The notes below the pieces were generated by a model that did not search any database, was not told the DNA's origin, and saw nothing but the letters and a program-made list of their open reading frames with translations. A stretch of DNA of 32,089 nt, taken from the NCBI GenBank assembly GCA_016209885.1, contig JACQVF010000110.1, positions 1-32,089 on the forward strand. The letters are read 5' to 3'. The position numbers were made by a program, and so were the translations under genes. The stretch comes from Gemmatimonadota bacterium. GTDB taxonomy: Bacteria; Gemmatimonadota; Gemmatimonadetes; Longimicrobiales; Gaopeijiaceae. Positions 25,226 through 32,089 of this stretch are shown here, in pieces; within the stretch, counting starts at the first letter, position 1; each line of letters opens with the position of its first letter.

Positions 25226-25949
25226 TGCGCTAGCCGGGCGAGCCGTCGAATAGGGAGGGCGACGCAGCCGCGGGAGCGCTGGTTTTCCGCCAGAACGGCC
25301 CCATGATGCCCCCGCGGCGATGCCCCCGCGGCAGGAAAGCGACGCCGACGGCGAGGCAGAGCCCGACCGCGAAGATCGAGATCTCCGCCCCCGAGGGCGC
25401 CCCCGGAGAGCAGCCCCCGGAGAGCAACCGCGGACCACTCGGACCACTCTGCCGCGATTCGAGCACTCCGCCCACCCCTGAGCGCGGATGCGTTCACACG
25501 ATCCTTTTCGCCCACCACGCGCGACAACGTCCGTTCCATCCCGAGAAAGCCTCGTTCCCATGATCCCCCGCAACAGCCGGGCTGCCGCCTCGTGATCAGG
25601 GCTGATCGATTTCCGGCCGCCGCTGGATAGAGAGCGCATCGGTCAACGCGATCACGGCATGCACGCTCAGGATCGCGAGTGCCGGCGCGTGGCGTGAACC
25701 CTGGCGCTCGAGGATCGCCCGGCCCGCGAGCAGCAATCCACGGACATCCCTATTGCGAAGGAGGTGCACGCCGCCGTATGTGTGTTCATTAACGCATCCA
25801 AAATAGTGCGCTTATTGGCGGCGCGCGGACCGCTATGACGCGGTGGAGGCGCACGCCCTCGTGCATTCCACGCAGGCCGCCGGCTCGGGCGCAACGGCCT
25901 CGCCAGTTTTTCGTCGTGGGGGCGGGATGACGCGAGTGGAGGGACGGCC
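25226..25949. other. Degenerate 724-base stretch without an intact gene
   Basis: Besides the HEPN-like remnant, a minus-strand frame ending at 25230 contains a membrane-helix-like segment (ISIFAVGLCLAVGVAFL), perhaps the tail of another lost gene. Nothing else is recognisable. The E1-like fragment runs into this stretch, consistent with a deletion junction near 25170-25230. GGAGGG at 25938-25943 belongs to the next gene. Confidence 0.45.
25400..25790 (-). pseudogene. Possible HEPN-like small protein remnant with two frame breaks
   Basis: Reading the minus strand, 25790-25599 gives GLLLAGRAILERQGSRHAPA, LAILSVHAVIALTDALSIQR and a stop at 25598-25596. A frame one base away continues DHEAAARLLRGIMG, and a third carries MERTLSRVVGEKDRV from 25539, ending near RSARIAAEWSEWS. 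Joined, the pieces have the shape of small four-helix HEPN-type proteins (hydrophobic SVHAVIALTDAL helix, DHxxAAxLL, EKDxV). Two small indels would be needed. HEPN proteins are often RNases or toxin components, but no catalytic RxxxxH is evident. Call is tentative. Confidence 0.35.
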
Positions 25950-27341
25950 ATGATGGACCGGCGCAGCTTTCTCGAGAGGGCGGGTCAGGCTGCCGCGGCA
26001 CTGAGTGCTGCCCATCTCGTACCGGTCGTACCGGAGGTGGGAGCGGCGGCGCCGGCGCGGATCACGCTTGCAGCGGTTGGCGACTGCATCCTGACCCGGC
26101 AGGTTTCCAAGATCAAGGATGACCGCTTCCTTGGGCTGGTCGAGTTGCTCCGGCGCTCAGACTGCACCTGGGGGAACTGCGAGATGACGTTCTTCGATGC
26201 ACGGAAGGGCTATCCCACGCCGAAGGGGCGGGATCAGAACCTCGTCTGCGAGCCCTGGGGCGCCGATGAACTCGCCTGGATGGGCTTCGACATGGTGGGG
26301 TGCGCCAACAACCACACGAAGGACTACGGCAACGAGGGGCTCCTGGGGAATCTGGAGAACCTGCGGCGAGTTGGGATCGCGAGCGCGGGAACCGGGCCGG
26401 ATCTCCAGGAGGCCTCGCGGCCGGGCTATGGCGACACGCTTGGGGGCCGGGTGGCCCAGGTCAACTGCGCCTCCACGTTTCCCGAGTGGTCGCTGGCGGC
26501 TTACGCCACACCCCACTCGAACGGCCGCCCGGGGCTCAACCCGCTGCGGGTCGACTGGACGTATCAGATCCAGCCCCCGCATTTCGAGGCGCTGAAAAAG
26601 ATCGACGAGATGATCGGCCAGAAGACGGCGAGGCGTCCGCCCGAGAAGCCCTCGCCGCCGAACGAGCTCGTGTTCCAGGGCCGGAAGTTCGTTCCCGGAC
26701 AGACGCCGGACGTGTTGAGCGCAGCCCGGCCCGAGGACATGAAGCGGATCACGGACGCGGTCGCCGTCGCGCGTCGGAACGCCCGGATCGTGATCGTCAC
26801 GATTCACGCCCACGAGTCGTACACGGACCGTGGGGTTCCCGCCCTGTTCTTGCAGCCCTTCGCCCGGGCGTCAATCGACGCGGGGGCCGACGCGTTCTTC
26901 GGGACGGGTCCACACCTATTGCGGGGCGTCGAGATCTACCAGGGCAAGCCGATCTTCTACAGCCTGGGAAACTTCTTCTTCCAGTATGCCACGCTGAAGC
27001 AGATCCCGGCGGAGGTGTTCGCCGCCAACGATCTGGACGTGAACACGCTGGACCCCTCGCTCTCCTACGACAAGTTCTTTTTCCCTCAGGAGAGCGTGTA
27101 CTGGGAGAGCGTGGTCCCGCACATCACCTTCGAGAACGGTCAGGTGGTGGAGATCCAGCTCCATCCGGTCGTTCTCGGACAGAAGGAGCCCCGCTACGAG
27201 CGCGGCACACCGATCCTGGCCACGCGCGAAGAGAGCCAGGTGATCCTGGAGCGCCTCGCGAAGCTCTCCGAGCCGTACGGCACCTCCGTCGATTCCCGGA
27301 ACGGGATCGGGTACGTGAATCTGCCGCGGACGTCGAAGTGA
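25950..27341 (+). CDS. CapA family protein (poly-gamma-glutamate capsule type), Tat-exported
   Basis: The 463-residue product starts MMDRRSFLERAGQAAAALSA, a twin-arginine signal. The body matches the CapA/PGA_cap metallophosphatase-like fold: LAAVGDCILTRQV, GNCEMTFFD, FDMVGCANNHTKDYGNEGLL, VTIHAHESYTD and FFGTGPHLLRGVEIYQGKPI followed by YSLGNFFFQ. The NNHTxDxG and GTGPHxxxGxE motifs are the family's metal- and substrate-region landmarks. Members are linked to poly-gamma-glutamate or other exopolymer assembly, but many stand-alone ones have no known substrate; no capB/capC lies nearby. GGAGGG precedes the tandem ATGATG, so either 25950 or 25953 can start. An insertion of about 60 residues (APPHFEALKKIDEM to VLSAARP) separates the two halves. 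Confidence 0.88.
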   Translation: MMDRRSFLERAGQAAAALSAAHLVPVVPEVGAAAPARITLAAVGDCILTRQVSKIKDDRFLGLVELLRRSDCTWGNCEMTFFDARKGYPTPKGRDQNLVCEPWGADELAWMGFDMVGCANNHTKDYGNEGLLGNLENLRRVGIASAGTGPDLQEASRPGYGDTLGGRVAQVNCASTFPEWSLAAYATPHSNGRPGLNPLRVDWTYQIQPPHFEALKKIDEMIGQKTARRPPEKPSPPNELVFQGRKFVPGQTPDVLSAARPEDMKRITDAVAVARRNARIVIVTIHAHESYTDRGVPALFLQPFARASIDAGADAFFGTGPHLLRGVEIYQGKPIFYSLGNFFFQYATLKQIPAEVFAANDLDVNTLDPSLSYDKFFFPQESVYWESVVPHITFENGQVVEIQLHPVVLGQKEPRYERGTPILATREESQVILERLAKLSEPYGTSVDSRNGIGYVNLPRTSK

Positions 27342-27348
27342 GGAAGGA

Positions 27349-27372
27349 CCGGGCCCCGCCGCTACGGCCCGG
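27349..27372. terminator. Hairpin between convergent CapA and PEP mutase-family genes
   Basis: CCGGGCC and GGCCCGG pair over seven bases around a ten-base loop, beginning eight bases after the CapA stop. It may serve transcripts from both sides; no T-run follows. Confidence 0.35.
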
Positions 27373-27440
27373 CCTCAGGTCCGCCGGCCGCCCGCGCTCC
27401 CGCCGCGGTTCATCACCGGGACCGACGCCCGCGAAGAACG

Positions 27441-28427
27441 TCAGGGTGTCGCCGTCCACATCTCTGCGAGGCGGCGGTACGCGGCCTCGCTGGTCAACTG
27501 ACCCATCACGTCCTCTGCGACGCGGTACTCCGGGCGGCTCGAGACCTCCCCGCGCTCCTTGAGCTCGCGGAGCAGGGTGTCGCAGAGCGCCATCGCCGGA
27601 CCCGAGACGAGGTTGGCGTAGACGTTCACCTTGAGCTTTGTGTCGCGCACGTTGTGCATCCGCAGGTTGATGCCCAGGAGCGGGATCGGTACCTCGCGCG
27701 CGAGCCGGTCGATCTGCTCGGGCTCCATGGTGCCCAGCGCCCCGGCCATGAGAACGTCCGCTCCCGCTTTGGCGAGGGCGTTGCCTCTCCGGATGATCGC
27801 GTCGATGTCCGATTCCTCGGTGCGGGCGATGATCACGAAGTCGGGGTCCGATCGTCCGTCGAGCGCCGCACGGATGCGTGTCACCATCCGCTCGAGGGAT
27901 TGGAGATGGCTCGCCGCCGGCGCTCCCGGCGCTCCGGTTTCTATCTTCTTCGGGTTGACCGAGTCTTCGATGTGCAGGGCCGCGATCCCCGCCCTTTCAT
28001 ACTGCTGCACCGTGCGATACACGTTGAGCGCCGTCTCGCCCGCCTGGTCGGCGTCCACGATCGCGGGGATGGAGACCTCGCGGGCGATGCGCCCGGCGAT
28101 CGCGGCCATGTCCGTCGTCGTGATCACACCCCAGTCCGGGACCCCGAGGTACGTCCCGGACATCATGTTGCCGCCGATGTAGATGGCCTCGAAGCCGTGG
28201 GCCTCCGCGAGCTTGGCAGCGATCACGGTATAGGCTTCCGGCGCCATCACGATTCCCGGTCTTCGCAGGAGGGCTCGAAGCTTCTGGGTCTTCGACAGCG
28301 ACGGCACAGACCGTGACACCTCCTGCGCGGGTGCAGCCGCAGATGCCGGTGTCAGCCCGATGGCGAAGGCGCCGCCCGCCAGTGTCCCCGTCCGCTGTAT
28401 GAACTTTCGCCGTGATGCCTTATCCAT
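27441..28427 (-). CDS. Isocitrate lyase/PEP mutase family protein, Tat-exported
   Basis: The 328-residue product starts MDKASRRKFIQRTGTLAGGA, a twin-arginine signal, which is unusual because the family is normally cytoplasmic. The TIM-barrel core has LLRRPGIVMAPEAYTVIAAK, EAIYIGGNMMSGTYLGVPDW, IPAIVDADQAG (metal-binding DxD), ALHIEDSVNPKKI and FVIIARTEESD, then AGADVLMAGALG. These are the landmarks of carboxyvinyl-carboxyphosphonate phosphorylmutase/methylisocitrate lyase-like enzymes that cleave or rearrange 2- or 3-carbon alpha-hydroxy or keto acids using magnesium. The usual DADTGYG loop reads DADQAGE, and the KKCGH catalytic loop is absent, so the substrate is unclear. ATG 28427 follows GGGAGGAG at about five bases. 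Neighbour of a lipoprotein amidohydrolase gene on the same strand (178-base gap), possibly a shared extracytoplasmic catabolic role. Confidence 0.85.
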   Translation of the reverse strand: MDKASRRKFIQRTGTLAGGAFAIGLTPASAAAPAQEVSRSVPSLSKTQKLRALLRRPGIVMAPEAYTVIAAKLAEAHGFEAIYIGGNMMSGTYLGVPDWGVITTTDMAAIAGRIAREVSIPAIVDADQAGETALNVYRTVQQYERAGIAALHIEDSVNPKKIETGAPGAPAASHLQSLERMVTRIRAALDGRSDPDFVIIARTEESDIDAIIRRGNALAKAGADVLMAGALGTMEPEQIDRLAREVPIPLLGINLRMHNVRDTKLKVNVYANLVSGPAMALCDTLLRELKERGEVSSRPEYRVAEDVMGQLTSEAAYRRLAEMWTATP

Positions 28428-28605
28428 ACCGCTCCTCCCGGTTCGTGCGGCAGCGTGAAGAGTCGTGACAAGTCGCGACAACGCGACAATACGTGAGACA
28501 GCTCAGAACGAGTACCTGATGTCCAACTCAAGTTCCGCGGCACGACGAATACGAGTGCCGTCGTGCAAAGCTCGTACAAAGAGTCGTGCAAGGAGATGTG
28601 ACCCT

Positions 28606-29985
28606 TCAATTCGACGACCCGCCCGTCCACTTGGCCCTCAATGCCGCGCGGTCGACTTCCTTCCCCCGGAGGTAGACCCGGGCGATCCGCCGGGTGTTGG
28701 CGATGTTGTCCAGGGGGTTCGCGTCGAGCACCATGAAGTCGGCGCTCTTGCCCGGCGCCACTGTACCCAGCCGGTCGAGCCCCAGGAATTCAGCGGAGTT
28801 GCGCGTGGCCGCCGTGATCGCCTCGGCCGGGGTCAACCCGGCCTCCACCATGCTGGCCATCTCCATGTGCGAGCTCCAGCCGAAGAACTGCCCCCCGCTT
28901 ATTCCCCCGATGTCGCCCCCGAGGCCGAACCGCACGCCCGCCGCCTTGAGCTTCGCCACATTGCGCGGCACCGGCCCCGCCTTCCAGGCCGCCCGCGCGC
29001 CCTCGTCCGTGTCCGACCTCTCCAACTGCTTGATCTCTTCAGGAGGAAACGTCTCACGCAGCAGCGGCTCGTCGAGCCACGCCGGTCGTCCACCGTAGAT
29101 CTCGTTTCGCGACGCCCACAACGTCATCAGGATGAAGACGTTCGGCCGCTCCTTGAGCAACCCGATCAATTCGTCATCGACGTCCCGTTCCCGCCACGGC
29201 GGGTGAGCGAAGCCGTCGATGTCCGCTCGCACCAGATCCTTGGCATCCGCCAGCTCGCGGGTATGGGTCATGGTGCGGATGTTGTGCTTGTGCGCCTCAT
29301 CGATGGCCGCCCAATACAGCGGCGCCGGCAGCTTCGACACCGCGCCGCCTCGGTCGTCCACCCAGATCTTGATGAAGTCCACTTTCCTGGCAGCCATCTC
29401 CTGGACGGCCTCGCGGGCCTCCCCTTCGGTCGTGACCCCATAGGCCGCGTACCGCATCGGAACGCCCGGCCCGCCGTCCGGCATGGCCAGCCCCTGGCCA
29501 CCCGTGAAATACAGCGCCGTATTGGGCGGCGGCGCCCTCCGCAGCTCGTCTCGCAGCTCGTACGCCATCTCCCTGCGATCGGTGCCCAGGCTGAGAACCG
29601 CCGCGACCCCGTGATACGCGAAGCGCTCGAGGTGGTCGATGATGTTCTCTCGCGTGAAGTTCTCGACCGTGTTCGTCATGTTCTTCCTGTACCCGACGTG
29701 AGCGTGAAGCTCGACGAGCGCCGGCATGACGGTCTTCCCCGTCAGATCCACGCGCGCCGCCCCCGGCGGGGCCTCAAGCTCCCCCTTTCTGCCGACCCTG
29801 GTGAACCGATCGTTCTCCACAAGGAACGCGGAGTTCTCGATGGGCGCGCTCTCATCGCCCACAATCAGCCGCGCACCTTCGAAGAACGTTACGGTCCCTG
29901 TAGTCTGCGGCGCTTGGTCTGTAGCCTGCGCCGAACACCCTGCCGCGAACAGCAGCCAGCAGCAGTGGATCTGCGCCCGGTGCAT
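28606..29985 (-). CDS. Lipoprotein amidohydrolase (imidazolonepropionase-like)
   Basis: The 459-residue product begins MHRAQIHCCWLLFAAGCSAQ, a lipoprotein signal with lipobox AAGC. It continues with the amidohydrolase beta-sandwich (VTFFEGARLIVGDESAPIEN), the first metal pair VELHAHVGYR, the probable metal-bridging lysine in VDFIKIWVDD, TMTHTRELAD and GFAHPP, and the catalytic aspartate in FGLGGDIGG; the C-terminal sandwich strand is GTVAPGKSADFMVLDANPLD. It resembles the imidazolonepropionase/prolidase-like subfamily of exported amidohydrolases; the substrate is unknown. Start ATG 29985 is supported by GGAGG five bases upstream and by the lipobox; the frame extends to 30195 only as repeat-coded residues. 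Divergent from the Fic gene. Confidence 0.87.
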   Translation of the reverse strand: MHRAQIHCCWLLFAAGCSAQATDQAPQTTGTVTFFEGARLIVGDESAPIENSAFLVENDRFTRVGRKGELEAPPGAARVDLTGKTVMPALVELHAHVGYRKNMTNTVENFTRENIIDHLERFAYHGVAAVLSLGTDRREMAYELRDELRRAPPPNTALYFTGGQGLAMPDGGPGVPMRYAAYGVTTEGEAREAVQEMAARKVDFIKIWVDDRGGAVSKLPAPLYWAAIDEAHKHNIRTMTHTRELADAKDLVRADIDGFAHPPWRERDVDDELIGLLKERPNVFILMTLWASRNEIYGGRPAWLDEPLLRETFPPEEIKQLERSDTDEGARAAWKAGPVPRNVAKLKAAGVRFGLGGDIGGISGGQFFGWSSHMEMASMVEAGLTPAEAITAATRNSAEFLGLDRLGTVAPGKSADFMVLDANPLDNIANTRRIARVYLRGKEVDRAALRAKWTGGSSN

Positions 29986-30096
29986 GTAATCCTCCTCAGC
30001 CCGTAAGACTCGACGCATCCCCTGGCCCGACCCGCTTCGCCGCCTCCCGTTCCGCCGCCCTGCTAATCTTGGCGCCGGCCAAAGACAACGCCAGCC

Positions 30097-30123
30097 ATTC
30101 CGTTCATTCCGTTCATTCCGTTC
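30097..30123. repeat. Nine-base tandem repeat (ATTCCGTTC, three exact copies)
   Basis: ATTCCGTTC is repeated three times without interruption in the 285-base divergent region between the amidohydrolase and Fic genes. Together with 2016-2050 it is a second intergenic array with nine-base period but unrelated sequence. No other element except those at 30229-30268 was seen in this region. Confidence 0.85.
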
Positions 30124-30235
30124 GGCCCTGCACATGGACGTCAAGCTTCGCAGAGTGTTCGCCCATTGACTTAGCCCGCACCACGCCACGCCCACTCCGG
30201 GCGTCCAGCACTTGCCCTTCCTAAACCAGGAGGGT

Positions 30236-30259
30236 ATGTTAATTCAGGATAGCAGATAA
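30236..30259 (+). promoter_or_regulatory. Seven-codon leader ORF with strong ribosome site before Fic gene
   Basis: AGGAGGG ending at 30234 lies at the right distance from ATG 30236, which opens a reading frame of only seven codons (MLIQDSR) and a TAA at 30257-30259, 11 bases before the Fic ATG and in a different frame. The Fic ATG itself has no ribosome site. Translation may therefore begin here and restart at Fic, or a small lesion has cut off the original start. Both readings are inference. Confidence 0.45.
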
Positions 30260-30268
30260 CCTGAATTA
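30240..30268. promoter_or_regulatory. Inverted repeat just before the Fic start codon
   Basis: TAATTCAGG (30240-30248) and CCTGAATTA (30260-30268) are perfect nine-base arms with an 11-base centre. The repeat ends two bases before the Fic ATG and covers the leader ORF. It suits an operator for the Fic protein's own winged helix, or an mRNA hairpin hiding the start. Confidence 0.6.
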
Positions 30269-30270
30269 CG

Positions 30271-31521
30271 ATGGTACGCCAGATTAGGACCCGCGGACGA
30301 TTCATTACTCTGGTCTGGGAGCACAACCCGACCCTCTACGCGCCCCCGAAGTACCGCCGAGCGTGCAAGTACGAGGCTTTCATCCCGGAGCCGATCGCCG
30401 GGATGGACATCTCGCTCGACGCCCGGATCGCGGGCGTGGTCTCCGATGCCGAAAACGCTATCCGCGACCTGAACGCGGTCTCCCAGTCCGCGCTCGCGCC
30501 GCTGGCGAGGCTCCTGCTGCGCACGGAATCCATCGCGTCCTCCAAGGTCGAGGGTGTGCAGCTCGGCGTCCGCGACCTCGCGCGCGCCGAGGTCCGTGTC
30601 GAGTCGGGCGGCCAGGTGGGTTCGACGGCCCTGGAGATCCTGGCAAACATTGACGCGATGGAACTCGCCATCCACCAGGCGGCGGCCGTGGAGCGGTTCT
30701 CCGTCGAGGAGATCCTCGCGATCCACCGAAGGCTCATGGAGAAGGCCCCGAACGCACATACGGCGGGGCGGATCCGGACCGTCCAGAACTGGATCGGCGG
30801 CAACGACTACAACCCGTGCGGCGCCGACTTCGTGCCGCCGCCATCCGAGCACCTCGATGCGCTTCTGGAGGACCTTTGCAACGCGATCAACGATGATACG
30901 CTCTCGCCGCTGGTCCAGGCCGCGCTGGTCCACGCGCAATTCGAGACGATCCACCCGTTCGACGACGGGAACGGGCGCACCGGCCGCGCACTCATCCACG
31001 TAGTGGTGCGGCGCCGTGGCATCGCGCCGCTGTACGTCCCACCGATCAGCGTCGTGTTGGCATCTCAGCGGGACAGGTACATCGAGGGGCTGACCCGTTA
31101 CCGGGCAGGCGAGCTGGGGCTCTGGCTCGAGCATTTCGCCGCCGCGGCGGCGCGTTCCGCGCAACTCGCTGCGGCCTACCTCGAAGCGGTCAGGGGTCTG
31201 ATCGACCGCTGGCGCGAACAACTGGCTGCCGCTCGAGCGCCGCGGGCCGATGCCGCCGCGTGGGCAGTAATCGACATGCTCCCCGCTCACCCGGTCATCA
31301 GCGCACCCGCAGCCGCAGCTGCGACCGGACGCGCCAAGTCGGCGATCCACCAGGCCATCGCCGAACTGGAGGATGCCGGCGTCCTCCTGCCGCTCTCCCA
31401 ATCGAAACGGAACCGCTCGTGGGAGGCGGCCGGGCTGCTGGACCTCCTTGCGAGCCTTGAGGTTGGCGAACCGCCAAACGCCTCGGGGCGGCAAGGAACG
31501 CTCGCCACTCGGCCGCGTTGA
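30271..31521 (+). CDS. Fic family protein with built-in inhibitory motif
   Basis: The 416-residue protein has the complete Fic motif HPFDDGNGRTGR (228-239), whose histidine and arginines carry out AMP transfer from ATP onto target hydroxyls. An inhibitory helix motif SxxxEG is present N-terminally (S90, E94, G95 in SIASSKVEG), so this is a class II, self-inhibited Fic of the 'Fic/DOC N-terminal plus Fic' type. The N-terminal half (YEAFIPEPIAGM, NIDAMELAIHQAA) and the C-terminal winged-helix region (about 325-395, VISAPAAAAATGRAKSAIHQ, AIAELEDAGVLLPLSQSKRN) are standard for the 370-420 residue family. Soluble and cytoplasmic. ATG 30271 lacks a ribosome site; see the leader ORF and inverted repeat. 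It converges on a broken SNF2 helicase gene. Confidence 0.92.
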   Translation: MVRQIRTRGRFITLVWEHNPTLYAPPKYRRACKYEAFIPEPIAGMDISLDARIAGVVSDAENAIRDLNAVSQSALAPLARLLLRTESIASSKVEGVQLGVRDLARAEVRVESGGQVGSTALEILANIDAMELAIHQAAAVERFSVEEILAIHRRLMEKAPNAHTAGRIRTVQNWIGGNDYNPCGADFVPPPSEHLDALLEDLCNAINDDTLSPLVQAALVHAQFETIHPFDDGNGRTGRALIHVVVRRRGIAPLYVPPISVVLASQRDRYIEGLTRYRAGELGLWLEHFAAAAARSAQLAAAYLEAVRGLIDRWREQLAAARAPRADAAAWAVIDMLPAHPVISAPAAAAATGRAKSAIHQAIAELEDAGVLLPLSQSKRNRSWEAAGLLDLLASLEVGEPPNASGRQGTLATRPR

Positions 31522-31573
31522 TTCGGGATCGAAGATAGGCTGAACTGAACACACCGCCTGCGATCTATGAGTT

Positions 31574-32089
31574 CTATCGGATCCGGGCGGATCTGTTCGG
31601 CGGTTTCAGGGTGTACCGCAGGACAGGCAGCTTCGACATCGCCACGGCCGAGAAGGCTTCGCGGCGCGCGTCTGCTTCGCGTTCGGATTCTTGATGGCCT
31701 GAGCCTCGTCCAGGATCACGAAGTCCCAGGAAGTGCTCGCGAGCCAGGGGAGCCGCAACAGCGAAGCGTAGCTCGTGATGACGAGGTCCACGCGGGCGAC
31801 CAGGTGCTGAAGAAGATTCAACCAGCGGACTCCCGCTCGCTGATGCGTGCGCAGCGTGCCGCGCAGTTCGTGGACCGCCTCTTCGCACGCGAGCTCATCG
31901 TCGGGGGAGCGAAGCCGCCGCAACGTCTCCGCGAGCCAGGGACCGGCCGCCACGGCCGACCAGTTCGACGGCATGCGGACGATCACACCCGCGCGCTCAA
32001 GCTCGGGCACATCCTGCAGGAAGCGATGCGCCTCACCCACCGTCCACCGCAACGGGTGGAAGATCTCACGGGAATCCACCATCTGGCGC
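31574..32089 (-). pseudogene. SNF2-family helicase remnant, motif I deleted and frameshifted
   Basis: The gene enters from the right edge on the minus strand. Near 32075-31990 RWTVGEAHRFLQDVPELERA and GVIVRMPSNW match the DUF3670 region that precedes bacterial SNF2 helicase cores. GTLRTHQRAGVRWLNLL begins the core, but the next residues are already VDLVITSYASLLRLPWL (motif II region) and VILDEAQAIKNPNAKQTRA with the DEAQ box. The segment between, which should carry the ATP-binding DDMGLGKT (over 100 residues), is absent at a junction near 31800. After about 31660 the frame is lost; a neighbouring frame adds EAFSAVAMSKLPVLRYTLKP before a stop at 31574. It cannot encode a working translocase. 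Such helicases often belong to defence or mobile loci, but no partner gene is visible. Confidence 0.75.

Overview
The window reads as a GC-rich (about two thirds G+C), Gram-negative-type soil or sediment bacterium. Outer-membrane barrel, lipobox and Tat-signal proteins, secreted amidohydrolases, split MacAB-type exporters and a CBM9/DUF5916 protein together are a combination common in Gemmatimonadota and Acidobacteriota. This placement is inference from gene content; no marker gene or rRNA is present. All family names come from reading translations by eye, with no database search.

Layout: (1) 1-1956, three tightly packed plus-strand genes for exported proteins: the C-terminal end of a LAS-type metallopeptidase, a secreted protein and a lipoprotein. 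The last two carry a reading-frame break. (2) 2186-10041, ordinary metabolism and envelope: a large DUF5916 outer-membrane protein, a minus-strand pair (TrpB2-like PLP enzyme, DUF1015 protein), and a secreted D-aminoacylase-like amidohydrolase. (3) 10171-14624, a four-gene minus-strand operon: adaptor, permease, ATPase, permease. (4) 15035-17571, three minus-strand genes of unknown function, including a lipoprotein and a membrane-anchored protein with a carboxypeptidase-regulatory-like domain. (5) 18178-25225, the most unusual part. Two overlapping minus-strand genes encode P-loop ATPases of STAND/AAA_16 type. One is fused to a complete but apparently catalytically dead RelA/SpoT homologue (pseudo-HD, pseudo-synthetase, TGS, zinc finger, ACT). 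The other ends in an OmpR-type winged helix. Divergently, an AT-rich small ORF, a 31-nt tandem duplication, a Ser/Thr kinase with an unrecognised C-terminal domain and a truncated E1/ThiF-like gene follow. (6) 25230-25949, a decayed stretch with a probable frameshifted HEPN-like remnant. (7) 25950-29985, a CapA-family protein, a Tat-exported PEP mutase/isocitrate lyase-family protein and a lipoprotein amidohydrolase. (8) 30097-32089, a Fic protein with a leader ORF and an inverted repeat at its start, and a broken SNF2 helicase remnant that has lost its Walker A region.

The best candidate for an undescribed system is the 18178-25225 divergon. A degenerate stringent-response enzyme appears to have become the sensor arm of a STAND-like switch, translationally coupled to a second switch ATPase with a DNA-binding tail, and facing a kinase/E1-like arm. 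Composition steps down towards it: by-eye single-line counts give about 73% G+C at 3001-3060, 63% at 21001-21060, 55% at 23341-23400 and 30% at 23041-23100. This fits acquisition by transfer. Broken genes cluster at 335-1956, 24930-25800 and 31574-32089, while very long frames elsewhere are intact. This favours real gene decay at those sites over uniformly poor sequence, though the first cluster could be a local assembly error.
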